Position numbers and translations under genes: made by a program
Assembly: GCA_920105625.2 (NCBI GenBank)
Contig: OV050031.1
Location: 81,291,995 to 81,355,994 of the forward strand
DNA length: 64,000 nucleotides
Origin: Clusia tigrina
Lineage: Eukaryota; Arthropoda; Insecta; Diptera; Clusiidae
Reading direction: 5' to 3'
Part shown: in pieces, positions 51,697-63,611 of the stretch
How positions within the stretch are numbered: position 1 is the stretch's first letter
Layout: each line of letters starts with the position of its first letter
Notes under the pieces: generated by a model
Seen by the model: only the letters and a program-made list of their open reading frames with translations
What the model was told of the DNA's origin: nothing
The model's database searches: none

Positions 51697-52292
51697 GGGC
51701 TGTTGGAGGATTTGGGGACCAGAAGGCACCTGGCCCGGATGGAATACCCAACCACGTGCTCAAAACGGCAGCTGCGCTACACCCAGAGGCACTGAGGTCT
51801 CTTTACGAGGCCTGTTTTAGACAAGGTGTCTTCCCAAAACGGTGGAAAAGGCAGCGGCTGGTCCTGAACCCATCAGCCTATCGTCCCCTGTGCATGCTAG
51901 ATACGGCAGGGAAGGTCCTGGAGCGGATTATTTGCAACCGGATTGACGAGGCTCTAGTGGAGGCTGGAGGACTGGCGCGACGCCAATATGGATTCCGGAA
52001 AACAAGATCGACAGTGGACGCCATTGACGACGTCATCCGAATGGCGAAGGGGGCGATACAAGGACGAAGATGGAAGGGGGGTTCCAAGAGGTATTGCCTT
52101 GTGGTCACCCTTGATGTCAAGAATGCCTTTAACTCGGCGAGCTGGGCGCGCATAGCGAGTTCGCTGGAAGAATTTGGAGTGCCCGTCTACCTAAGATGGA
52201 TGATTGCCGACTACTTCAACGACAGGATGCTGCTATACGAGTCCGAGCGAGGTATGGAAACGCATAAGGTCACCGGAGGGGTTCCCCAGGGG
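51697..52292 (+). pseudogene. Reverse transcriptase fragment, N-terminal part (first frame)
   Basis: Open in one frame from the insertion junction to the frameshift. Reading begins in the satellite/element junction and has no start codon of its own; an internal GTG at 51756 is not a plausible true start. In order: KAPGPDGIPN (from 51723), the block around WKRQRLVL and SAYRPL with LDTAGKVLERII (about 51843-51945), the QYGFRKTRSTVDAI motif (from about 51984), LDVKNAFN with the first catalytic aspartate at 52113-52115, and GVPQG ending at 52292. These are the fingers and the start of the palm of a non-LTR reverse transcriptase, which would prime cDNA synthesis at nicked chromosomal DNA. Compared with R1-clade proteins, the segment between QRLVL and NPSAYRPL looks about nine to ten residues too short, as though an in-frame deletion lies near 51866. 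After GVPQG the frame is lost. Confidence 0.9.
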
Positions 52293-53446
52293 CTGTACTG
52301 GGTCCACTACTCTGGAATGTTATGTATGATGGCATTCTCCGCATACAGGTGCCCCATGATGTAAAAATCATCGGATATGCGGACGACATAGCGTTAGTGA
52401 TCGCGGCGAAACATCTGGAAGTGGTAGTAGCGGAGGCAAATCGCACAGTGGCTGTTGTCGGGAGATGGCTGGCGAATGCAGGACTTAGACTGGCGGAGCA
52501 GAAAACGGAGGCCATCCTTATTTCGAGTCGAAAGGTACAGGAGGTCGTGGAGATAAGAGTTGGAAACTGCACCATTACCACGATCCCACACCTGAAGTAC
52601 CTAGGCGTCTGGATAGACTCCAGATTAACATTCAAGGAACACTTGAGGCGTGTAGGCGAAAAGGCGGCTCGGATCTGCTCTTCGCTTTGCCGGATAATGC
52701 CGAACCTTGGAGGACCACGGCAGCGGAAGAGACAGCTCATATCAGGAGTTGTAAAATCCGTAATCCTGTATGGGGCGCCCATATGGGCTGATAAGGCGAA
52801 TGTCAGAGCATACGTTCGCACCATAGAGGCAGCCTATAGGAGAAGTGCACTTCGAACGATCTGTGGCCATCGCACTGTGTCCACAGACGCCGCTCTGGTG
52901 ATTGCTGGTATGATCCCTGTGGACCTGCTGGCCAAGGAGTCCTGGAGGCTATACTACGGCAGAAGTACGCGCGAGTCCAGTGCGGAAGATCGCGTAGTAG
53001 CCACCAGACAGCGCACCATACGGGAGTGGCAAGCCCGATGGGATGCGTCTGAGAAGGGCCGTTGGACGTGGAGACTGATTCCTGACCTCCAACGTTGGAT
53101 GAACAGGTCACATGGCGACATGAAGTACCACGTCACACAAATGCTGACCGGGCACGGAGGTTTCCGCGCATATTTGCACAGATTCCGGCTAGATGAATCC
53201 CCCTGTTGTGGAAACTGTGGAGGCACGGAGCCACAGGACGCGGAGCATGTCCTTTTCGCATGCCCGCGGTACAGCGGTGCCAGAGCGGTGCTTCAGAGAG
53301 TTTGCGGAGAGCCCGTGACCCCTGACAATATCGTGCACCATATGCTCGAGTGCCCCAAGAAATGGGAAGTGGTCTGTGACGCTTCGGCAGAAATAATGCG
53401 AGACCTCCGCCACTTGGAGTGGCGACGACGTTCAGGGAATCCATAG
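52289..53446 (+). pseudogene. Reverse transcriptase fragment, C-terminal part (second frame)
   Basis: The reading frame continues one frame over, from the four-G run at 52289-52292 to the TAG at 53444-53446. It includes LLWNVMYDGIL, the catalytic IGYADDIAL with YADD at 52376-52387, an AEQKTEAILIS block, the KYLGVWID block near 52600, and then the thumb/connection region containing LYGAPIWAD. Near the end is a knuckle of the form C-x2-C-x9-H-x4-C (cysteines at 53207, 53216 and 53261, histidine at 53246), a C-terminal feature shared by R1, R2-like and related elements and thought to bind nucleic acid. All residues of the active site are present, but they sit in two frames, so no functional enzyme is expected. 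From the frameshift to the stop there is no further interruption. Confidence 0.9.
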
Positions 53447-53603
53447 GAGGGGTCCTTTGACCATTCCCCTCCCCGAATGAAGTATTGCTTAGCGGTTATG
53501 TACCGTAGGGGAGGCGTCCGTGGGGGTGGTTTTAGTGGGTAAGAGCCCCACACTACTGGCGCGTCGTCCAGTGTCTGGTTGCAGATTTCCACCTCCAATA
53601 CAC
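53447..53603 (+). other. 3' untranslated region of the retrotransposon
   Basis: About 157 bp between the stop codon and the A-tail, with no open frame of note. Two small inverted repeats are visible. GGAGGGG (53446-53452) pairs with CCCCTCC (53466-53472) around a 13-base loop and overlaps the last base of the stop codon. GTGGG (53535-53539) pairs with CCCAC (53547-53551) around a short loop. In R1-clade elements 3' RNA structure can be recognised by the reverse transcriptase; that these hairpins do so is inference. Confidence 0.75.
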
Positions 53604-53625
53604 AAAAAAAAAAAAAAAAAAAAAA
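53604..53625 (+). other. Poly(A) tail of the retrotransposon (A22)
   Basis: A run of 22 A directly precedes the right target-site duplication. It marks the 3' end of the inserted copy and confirms its plus-strand orientation. The uninterrupted tail is a sign of a fairly young insertion. Confidence 0.95.
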
Positions 53626-53639
53626 GACCCCCCAATCGA
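53626..53639 (+). repeat. Target-site duplication, right copy (14 bp)
   Basis: GACCCCCCAATCGA is identical to 51683-51696. Satellite sequence resumes in register (CATCGGCAGCGACTGAG), so removing the element and one duplication would leave one ordinary monomer. Confidence 0.9.
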
Positions 53640-55262
53640 CATCGGCAGCGACTGAGACCCCTACAGAAACGCTGACAGAGGCTGCGACGCCGACTGAGGC
53701 AGATAGGGATGGATATAGGCATAGAGAAGGCAACAGGCACTCAATCGACAGCGGCAACGACTGAGACGCCTACAGAGACGCTGACAGAGGCTAAGACGCC
53801 GACTGAGGCAGATAGGGGTGGATATAGGCATAGCGAAGGCAACAGGCACTCAATCGACAGCGGCAACGACTGAGACGCCTACAGAGACGCTGACAGAGGC
53901 TGCGACGCCGACTGAGACGGCGACTGAGGCAGGTAGGGGTAAATGTAGGCATAGAGAAGGCAGCAGACCCCTCAATCGACAGCGGCAACGACTGAGACGC
54001 CTACAGAGACGCTGACAGAGGCTAAGACGCCGACTGAGGCAGATAGGGGTGGATATAGGCATAGCGAAGGCAACAGGCACTCAATCGACAGCGGCAACGA
54101 CTGAGACGCCTACAGAGACGCTGACAGAGGCTGCGACGCCGACTGAGACGGCGACTGAGGCAGGTAGGGGTAAATGTAGGCATAGAGAAGGCAGCAGACC
54201 CCTCAATCGATAGCGGCAGCGACTGAGACGCCTTCAGAGACGCTGACAGAGGCTGCGACGCCGACTTAGGCAGATAGGGGTGGATATAGGCATAGAGAAG
54301 GCAACAGGCACTCAATCGACAGCGGCAACGACTGAGACGCCTACAGAGACGCTGACAGAGGCTGCGACGCTGACTGAGACGCCGACTGAGGCAGATAGGG
54401 GTAAATATAGGCATAGAGAAGGCAGCAGACCCCCAATCGACAGCGGCAACGACTGCGACGCCTACAGAGACGCTGACAGAGGCTGCGACGCCGACTGAGA
54501 CGCCGACTGAGGCAGATAGGGGTAGATATAGGCATAGAGAAAGCTGCAGACCCCTCAATCGACAGCGGCAGCGACTGAGACGCCTTCAGAGACGCTGACA
54601 GAGGCTGCGACGCCGACTGAGACGCCGACTGAGGCAGATAAGGGTAGATATAGGCATTGAGAAGGCAGCAGACCCCCCAATCTACAGGGGCAGCCACTGA
54701 GACGCCTACAGAGACGCTTACAGAGACGCTTACAGAGGCTGCGTCGCCGACTGAGGCAGATAGGGGTGGAGATAGGCATAGAGAAGGGAATAGGCACTCA
54801 ATCGACAGCGGCACCGACTGAGAAGCCTACAGAGACGCTGACAGAGGCTGCGACGACGACTGAGACGCCGACTGAGGCAGGTAGGGGTGAATATAGGCAT
54901 AGATAAGGCAGCAGACCGCCCAATCGACAGCGGCAGCGACTGAGACTCCTACAGAAACGCTGACAGAGGCTGCGACGCCGACTGAGGCAGATAGGGGTAG
55001 AGATATGCATAGAGAAGGCAGCAGACCCCTCAATTGACAGCGGCAGCGACTGAGACGCCTTTAGAGATGCTGACAGAGGCTGCGACGCCGACTGAGATGC
55101 CGACTGAGGCAGATAAGTGTAGATATATGCATAGAGAAGGCAGCAGACCCCCAATTGACAGCGGCAGCGACTGAGACGCCTACAGAGACGCTTACAGAGG
55201 CTGCGACGCCGACTGAGGCAGATATGGGTAGATATAGGCATAGAGAATGTAGCAGACCCCCT

Positions 55263-55301
55263 AATCGACAGCGGCAGCGTCTGAGAAGGCAGCAGGCCCC
55301 C
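55263..55301 (+). repeat. 39-bp truncated monomer, copy 1
   Basis: Only 39 bp separate two successive AATCGA starts, against the usual 110. The junction joins GCAGCGTCTGAG to AAGGCAGCAGG, so about 71 internal bases are lost. The following monomer starts with the rare AATCGAGTGCGGCAACG. The pair acts as a tag for a duplicated block. Confidence 0.88.
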
Positions 55302-57837
55302 AATCGAGTGCGGCAACGACTAAGAAGCCTCAGAGACGCTGACAGAGGCTGCGACGCCGACTGAGACGCCGACTGAGGCAGATAGGGGTAGATATAGGCA
55401 TAGAGAAAGCTGCAGACCCCTCAATCGACAGCGGCAGCGACTGAGACGCCTTCAGAGACGCTGACAGAGGCTGCGACGCCGACTGAGGCAGATAAGGGTA
55501 GATATAGGCATTGAGAAGGCAGCAGACCCCCCAATCTACAGCGGCAGCCACTGAGACGCCTACAGAGACGCTTACAGAGACGCTTACAGAGGCTGTGACG
55601 CCGACTGAGGCAGATAGGGGTGGATATAGGCAGAGAGAAGGGAACAGGCACTCAATCGACAGCGGCACCGACTGAGAAGCCTACAGAGACGCTGACAGAG
55701 GCTACGATGCCGACTGAGACGGCGACTGAAGCAGGTAGGGGTGAATATAGGCATAGATAAGGCAGCTGACCGCCCAATCGACAGCGGCAGCGACTGAGAC
55801 GCCTACAGAAACGCTGACAGAGGCTGCGACGCCGACTGAGGCAGATAGGGGTAGATATAGGCATAGAGATGGCAGCAGACCCCCCAATCGACAGCGGCAG
55901 CGACTGAGACTCCTACAGAAACGCTGACAGAGGCTGCGACGCCGACTGAGGCAGATAGGGGTAGATATAGGAATAGAGAAGGCAGCAGACCCCTCCATCG
56001 ACAGCGGCAGCGACTGAGACGCTTTCAGAGACGCTGACAGAGGCTGCGACGCCGACTGAGACGCCGGCTGAGGCAGATAAGGGTAGGTATAGGCATTGAG
56101 AAGACTGCAGACCCCCCAATCTACAACGGCAGCCACTGAGACGCCTGCAGAGACGCTTACAGAGGCTGCGACGCCGACTGAGGCAGATAGGCATAGATAT
56201 ACGCAAAGAGAAGGTAGCAGACCCCCCAATCGACAGCGGCAGCGACTGAGACTCCTACAGAAAAGTTGACAGAGGCTGCGACGCCGACTGAGGCAGATAG
56301 GGATGGATATAGGCATATAGAAGGCAACAGGCACTCAATCGACAGCGGCAACGACTGAGACGCCTACAGAGACGCTGACAGAGGCTAAGACGCCGACTGA
56401 GACAGATAGGGGGGATATAGGCATAGAGCGGCAACGACTGAGACGAATACACAGACGCTTACAGAGGCTACGACGGCGACTGAGGCAGATAGGGATAGAT
56501 ATACGCATAGAGAAGGTAGCTGACCCCCCAATCGACAGCGGCAGCGACTGAGACGCCTACAGAGACGCTGACAGAGGCTGCGACGCCGACTGAGACACAT
56601 AGGGGTGGATATAGGCATAGAGAAGGCAACAGGCACTCAATCGACAGCGGCAACGACTGAGACGCCTACAGAGACGCTGACAGAAGCTGCGACGCCGACT
56701 GAGGCAGATAGGGGTGGATATAGGCATAGAGAAGGCAACAGGCCAACAATCGACAGCGGCAACGACTGAGACGCCTACAGAGACGCTGACAGAGGCTGCG
56801 ACAGCGACTGAGACGCCTACAGAGACGCTGACAGAGACTGCGACGCTGACTGAGACGCCGACTGAGGCAGATAGGGGTAAATATAGGCATAGAGAAGGCA
56901 GCAGACCCCCCAATCGACAGCGGCAGCGACTGAGACGCCTACAGAAACGCTGACAAAGGCTGCGACGCCGACTGAGACGTCGACTGAGGCAGATAGGGGT
57001 AGATATAGGCATAGAGAATTCAGCAGACGCCTCAATTGACAGCGGCAGCGACTGAGACTCCTACAGAAACGCTGACAGAGGCTGCGACGCCGACTGAGAC
57101 GCCGACTGAGGCAGGTAGGGGTGAATATAGGCATAGATAAGGCAGCAGACCGCCCAATCGACAGCGGCAGCGACTGAGACTCCTACAGAAACGCTGACAG
57201 AGGCTGCGACGCCGACTGAGGCAGATAGGGGTAGATATAGGCATAGAGATGGCAGCAGACCCCCCCATACAACAGCGGCAACTACTGAGACGTCTACAGA
57301 AACGCTAGAGACGGCTGCGACGCCGACTGAGGCAGATATGGGTGGATATAGGCATAGCGAAGGCAACAGGCACTCAATCGACAGCGGCAACGACTGAGAC
57401 GCCTACAGAGACGCTGACAGAGGCTGCGACGCCGACTGAGACGGCGACTGAGGCAGGTAGGTGTAAATATAGGCATAGAGAAGGCAGCAGACCCCTCAAT
57501 CGATAGCGGCAGCGACTGAGACGCCTTCAGAGACGCTGACAGAGGCTGCGACGCCGACTGAGGCAGATAGGGGTGGATATGGGCATAGAATAGGCAACAA
57601 GCACTCAATCGACAGCGGCAACGACTGAGACGCCTACAGAGAAGCTGACAAAGGCTGCGACGCCGACTGAGACGTCGACTGAGGCAGATAGGGGTAGATA
57701 TAAGCATAGAGAAGGCAGCAGACCCCCAATTGACAGCGGCAGCGACTGAGACGCCTACAGAGACGCTTACAGCGGCTGCTACGCCGACTGAGGCAGATAG
57801 GGGTAGATATAGGCATAGAGAATGTAGCAGACCCCCT

Positions 57838-57876
57838 AATCGACAGCGGCAGCGTCTGAGAAGGCAGCAGGCCCCC
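57838..57876 (+). repeat. 39-bp truncated monomer, copy 2
   Basis: Same junction and same rare following monomer as at 55263, 2575 bp further on. Confidence 0.88.
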
Positions 57877-60800
57877 AATCGAGTGCGGCAACGACTAAGA
57901 CGCCTCAGAGACGCTGACAGAGGCTGCGAAGCCGACTGAGACGCCGACTGAGGCAGATAGGGGTAGATATAGGCATAGAGAAAGCTGCAGACCCCTCAAT
58001 CGACAGCGGCAGCGACAGAGACGCCTTCAGAGACGCTGACAGAGGCTGCGACGCCGACTGAGACGCCGACTGAGGCAGATAAGGGTAGATATAGGCATTG
58101 AGAAGGCAGCAGACTTCCCAATCTACAGCGGCAGCCACTGAGACGCCTACAGAGACGCTTACAGAGACGCTTACAGAGGCTGTGACGCCGACTGAGGCAG
58201 ATAGGGGTGGATATAGGCATAGAGAAGGGAACAGGCACGCAATCGACAGCGGCACCGACTGAGAAGCCTACAGAGATGCTGACAGAGGCTGCGACGCCGA
58301 CTGAGACGCCGACTGAGGCAGGTAGGGGTGAATATAGGCATAGAAAAGGCAGCAGACCGCCCAATCGACAGCGGCAGCGACTGAGACGCCTACAGAAACG
58401 CTGACAGAGGCTGCGACGCCGACTGAGGCAGATAGGGGTAGATATAGGCATAGAGATGGCAGCAGACCCCCCATACGACAGCGGCAACTACTGAGACGTC
58501 TACAGAAACGCTGACAGAGGCTGCGACGCCGACTGAGGCAGATAGGGGTAGATATACGCATAGAGAAGGTAGCAGACCCCCCAATCGACAGCGGCAGCGA
58601 CTGAGACTCCTACAGAAACGCTGACAGAGGCTGCGACGCCGACTGAGGCAGATAGGGGTAGATATAGGAATAGAGAAGGCAACAGGCACTCAATCGACAG
58701 CGGCAAAGACTGAGACGCCTACAGAGACGCTGACAGAGGCTATGACGCCGACTGAGACGCCGGCTGAGGCAGATAAGGGTAGGTATAGGCATTGAGAAGA
58801 CTGCAGACCCCCCAATCTACAGCGGCAGCCACTGAGACGCCTGCAGAGACGCTTACAGAGGCTGCGACGCCGACTGAGGCAGATAGGCATAGATATACGC
58901 AAAGAGAAGGTAGCAGACCCCCCAATCGACAGCGGCAGCGACTGAGACTCCTACAGAAAAGCTGACAGAGGCTGCGACGTCGACTGAGGCAGATAGGGAT
59001 GGATATAGGCATAGAGAAGGCAACAGGCACTCAATCGACAGCGGCAACGACTGAGACGCCTACAGAGACGCTGACAGAGGCTAAGACGCCGACTGAGACA
59101 GATAGGGGTGGATATAGGCATAGAGCGGCAACGACTGAGATGAATACACAGACGCTTACAGAGGCTACGACGCCGACTGAGGCAGATAGGGGTAGATATA
59201 CGCATAGAGAAGGTAGCTGACCCCCCAATCGACAGCGGCAGCGACTGCGACGCCTACAGAGACGCTGACTGAGGCTGCGACGCCGACTGAGACAGATAGG
59301 GGTGGATATAGGCATAGAGAAGGCAACAGGCACTCAATCGACAGCGGCAACGACTGAGACGCCTACAGAGACGCTGACAGAAGCTGCGACGCCGACTGAG
59401 GCAGATAGGGGTGGATATAAGCATAGAGAAGCCAACAGGCCAACACTCGACAGCGGCAACGACTGAGACGCCTACAGAGACGCTGACAGAGGCTGCGACA
59501 GCGACTGAGACGCCTACAGAGACGCTGACAGAGACTGCGACGCCGACTGAGACGCCGACTGAGGCAGATAGGGGTAGATATATAAGCATAGAGAAGGCAG
59601 CAGACGCCTCAATCGACAGCGGCAGCGACTGAGACGCCTTCAGAGACGCTGACAGAGGCTGCGACGCCGACTGAGATACCGACTGAGGCAGATAAGGGTA
59701 GATATAAGCATTGAGAAGGCAGCAGACCCCCCAATCAACAGCGGCAGCCACTGAGACGCCTACAGAGACGCTTACAGAGGCTGCGACGCCAACTGAGGCA
59801 GATAGGGGTAGATATACGCAAATAGAAGGTAGCAGACACCCCAATCGACAGCGGCAGCGACTGAGACGCCTACAGAGACGCTGACAGAGGCTGCGACGCT
59901 GACTGAGACGCCGACTGAGGCAGATAGGGGTAAATATAGGCATAGAGAAGGCAGCAGACCCCCCAATCGACAGCGGCAGCGACTAAGACGCCTCAGAGAC
60001 GCTGACAGAGGCTGCGACGCCGACTGAGACGTCGACTGAGGCAGATAGGGGTAGATATAGGCATAGAGAAAGCTGCAGACCCCTCAATCGACAGCGGCAG
60101 CGACTGAGACGCTTCCAGAGACGCTGACAGAGGCTGCGACGCCGACTGAGACGCCGGCTGAGGCAGATAAGGGTAGGTATAGGCATTGAGAAGACTGCAG
60201 ACCCCCCCAATCTACAGCGGCAGCCACTGAGACGCCTGCAGAGACGCTTACAGAGGCTGCGACGCCGACTGAGGCAGATAGGCATAGATATACGCAAAGA
60301 GAAGGCAGCAGACCCCCCAATCTACAGGGGCAGCCACTGAGACGCCTACAGAGACGCTTACAGAGACGCTTACAGAGGCTGCGTCGCCGACTGAGGCAGA
60401 TAGGGGTGGATATAGGCATAGAGAAGGGAATAGGCACTCAATCGACAGCGGCACCGACTGAGAAGCCTACAGAGACGCTGACAGAGGCTGCGACGCCGAC
60501 TGAGACGCCGACTGAGGCAGGTAGGGGTGAATATAGGCATAGATAAGGCAGCAGACCGCCCAATCGACAGCGGCAGCGACTGAGACTCCTACAGAAACGC
60601 TGACAGAGGCTGTGACGCCGACTGAGGCAGATAGGGGTGGATATAGGCATAGCGAAGGCAGCAGGCACTCAATCGACAGCGGCAACGACTGAGACGCCTA
60701 CAGAGACGCTGACAGAGGCTGCGACGCCGACTGAGACGGCGACTGAGGCAGGTAGGTGTAAATATAGGCATAGAGAAGGCAGCAGACCCCTCAATCGATA

Positions 60801-61254
60801 GCGGCAGCGACTGAGACGCCTTCAGAGACGCTGACAGAGGCTGCGACGCCGACTGAGGCAGATAGGGGTGGATATGGGCATAGAGAAAGCAACAGGCACT
60901 CAATCGACAGCGGCAACGACTGAGACGCCTACAGAGACGCTGACAAAGGCTGCGACGCCGACTGAGACGTCGACTGAGGCAGATAGGGGTAGATATAGGC
61001 ATAGAGAAGGCAGCAGACCCCTCAATTGACAGCGGCAGCGACTGAGACGCCTTTAGAGATGCTGACAGAGGCTGCGACGCCGACTAAGATGCCGACTGAG
61101 GCAGATAAGTGTAGATATATGCATAGAGAAGGCAGCAGACCCCCAATTGACAGCGGCAGCGACTGAGACGCCTACAGAGACGCTTACAGAGGCTGCGACG
61201 CCGACTGAGGCAGATAGGGGTAGATATAGGCATAGAGAATGTAGCAGACCCCCT

Positions 61255-61293
61255 AATCGACAGCGGCAGCGTCTGAGAAGGCAGCAGGCCCCC
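61255..61293 (+). repeat. 39-bp truncated monomer, copy 3
   Basis: Same junction and flanks as at 55263 and 57838; 3417 bp after copy 2. Confidence 0.88.
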
Positions 61294-62425
61294 AATCGAG
61301 TGCGGCAACGACTAAGACGCCTCAGAGACGCTGACAGAGGCTGCGACGCCGACTGAGGCAGATAGGGGTAGATATAGGCATAGAGAAAGCTGCAGACCCC
61401 TCAATCGACAGCGGCAGCGACTGAGACGCCTTCAGAGACGCTGACAGAGGCTGCGACGCCGACTGAGGCAGATAGGGGTGGATATAGGCATAGCGAAGGC
61501 AACAGGCACTCAATCGACAGCGGCAACGACTGAGACGCCTACAGAGACGCTGACAGAGGCTGCGACGCTGACTGAGACGCCGACTGAGGCAGATAGGGGT
61601 AAATATAGGCATAGAGAAGGCAGCAGACCCCCCAATCGACAGCGGCAGCGACTGAGACGCCTACAGAGACGCTGACAGAGGCTGCGACGCCGACTGAGGC
61701 AGATAGGGGTGGATATAGGCATAGAGAAGGCAACAGGCACTCAATCGACAGCGGCAACGACTGAGACGCCTACAGAGACGCTGACAGAGGCTGCGACGCC
61801 GACTGAGATACCGACTGAGGCAGATAAGGGTAGATATAGGCATTGAGAAGGCAGCAGACCCCCCCAATCTACAGCGGCAGCCACTGAGACGCCTACAGAG
61901 ACGCTTACAGAGGCTGCGACGCCGACTGAGGCAGATAGGGGTAGATATACGCAAATAGAAGGTAGCAGACACCCCAATCGACAGCGGCAGCGACTGAGAC
62001 TCCTACAAAAACGCTGACAGAGGCTGCGACGCCGACTGAGGCAGATAGGGGTGGCTATTGGCATAGAGAAGGCAACAGGCACTCAATCGACAGCGGCAAC
62101 GACTGAGACGCCTACAGAGACGCTGAAAGAGCCTGCGACGCTGACTGAGACGCCAACTGAGGCATGTAGGGGTACATATAGGCATAGAGAAGGCAGCAGA
62201 CCCCCCAATCGACAGCGGCAGCGACTGAGACGCCTACAGAAACGCTGACAAAGGCTGCGACGCCGACTGAGGGAGATATGGGTAGATATATGCATAGAGA
62301 AGGCAGCAGACCCCCAATTGACAGCGGCAGCGACTGAGACGCCTACAGAGACGCTTACAGAGGCTGCGACGCCGACTGAGGCAGATAGGGCTATATATAG
62401 GCATAGAGAATGTAGCAGACCCCCT

Positions 62426-62464
62426 AATCGACAGCGGCAGCGTCTGAGAAGGCAGCAGGCCCCC
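62426..62464 (+). repeat. 39-bp truncated monomer, copy 4
   Basis: Same junction as the earlier copies; 1171 bp after copy 3. The preceding monomer has a private CTATATATAGG variant (about 62391). Confidence 0.88.
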
Positions 62465-63571
62465 AATCGAGTGCGGCAACGACTAAGACGCCTCAGAGAT
62501 GCTGACAGAGGCTGCGACGCCGACTGTGATGCCGACTGAGGCAGATACGTGTATATATAGGCATAAAGAAGGCAGCAGACGACCCAATCGACAGCGGCAG
62601 CGACTGTGACGCCTACAGAAACGCTGACAGAGGCTGTGACGCCGACTGAGGCATATAGGGGTAGATATAGGCATAGATATGGCAGCAGACCACCCATACG
62701 ACAGCGGCAGCTGCTGAGACGCCTACAGAGACGCTGACAGAGGCTGCGACGCCGACTGAGACACCGACTGAGGCATATAGGGGTAGATATAGGCATAAAG
62801 AAGGCGGCAGACCCCCAAATCGACAGCGGCAGCAACTGAGACGCCTACAGAGATGCTGACAGAGGCTGCGACGCCGACTGAGGCAGATAGCGGTAAATAT
62901 AGGCATAGAGAAGGCAGCAGACCACCCAATCGACAGCGGCAGCGACTGAGACGCCTACAGAGATGCTGACAGAGGCTGCGACTCCGACTGAGACGCCGAC
63001 TGAGGCAGATAGGGGTAAATATAGGCGTAGAGAAGGCAGCAGACCCCCCAATCGACAGCGGCAGCGACTGAGACGTCTACAGAGACGCTTACAGAGGCTG
63101 CGATATCGACTGAGGCAGATAGGGGTAGATATAGGCATAGAGAAGGTAGCAGAACCCCCAATCGACAGCGGCAGCGACTAAGACGCCTTCAGAGACACTG
63201 ACAGAGGCTGCGACGCCGACTGAGACGCCGACTGAGATGCCGACTAAGGCAGATAGGGGTAGATATATAAGCATAGAGAAGGCAGCAGACCCCCCAATCG
63301 ACAGCGGCAGCGACTGAGACGCCTTCAGAGACGCTGACAGAGGCTGCGACGCCGCCTTTGACGCCGACTGAGGCAGATATGGGTAGTTATAGGTATAGAG
63401 AAGGCAGCAGACCCCCCAAACGACAGCGGCAGCGACTGAGACGCCTACAGAGCAGGCCCCCCAATCGACAGCGGCAGCGACTGAGATTACTACAGAAACG
63501 CTGACAGAGGCTGCGACGCCGACTGACGCAGATAGAGGTAGATACAGGCATAGAGATGGCAGCAGACCCCC

Positions 63572-63611
63572 ATATCGACAGCGGCAGCGACTGAGAAGGC
63601 AATAGGCCCCC
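63572..63611 (+). repeat. Truncated monomer, diverged copy 5
   Basis: A 40-bp remnant with the same architecture (GACTGAGAAGGC junction followed by a GAGTGCGGCAACG monomer) but with several substitutions, including AATAGGCCCCC and CAATAGAG. It is probably an older relative of the 39-bp remnants. Confidence 0.7.

Larger units (their letters stand above)
51697..53625 (+). mobile_element. 5'-truncated R1-clade-like non-LTR retrotransposon
   Basis: This insertion of 1929 bp interrupts the satellite and is unrelated to it in sequence. It has the hallmarks of target-primed reverse transcription: 5' truncation, an A22 tail at the 3' end and a flanking 14-bp target-site duplication. The coding part starts just before the KAPGPDGIP motif at the N-terminal edge of the reverse transcriptase, so ORF1 (gag-like), the apurinic-like endonuclease and the 5' UTR are absent. 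Full-length R1-clade elements are usually about 5-6 kb, so roughly a third remains. The order RT, then a C-terminal CCHC knuckle, with no RNase H, fits the R1 clade. A related clade with similar RT motifs cannot be excluded without a tree. It lies in the same direction as the satellite plus strand as written. Confidence 0.93.

Noticed and set aside
51878..52153. Minus-strand frames inside the retrotransposon (also 52270-52824 and 53133-53444)
   Set aside because: They are shadows of the reverse transcriptase frame with no recognisable motifs.
51756..52364. Intact 202-residue reverse transcriptase gene starting at GTG 51756
   Set aside because: The frame is open upstream to the insertion junction, the last 20-odd residues after GVPQG are out-of-frame, and the catalytic YADD lies in the next frame. 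It is a truncated pseudogene piece.
53489..53757. Minus-strand frames with poly-phenylalanine across the A-tail
   Set aside because: The phenylalanine run is the reverse complement of the poly(A) tail; the rest is UTR and satellite.
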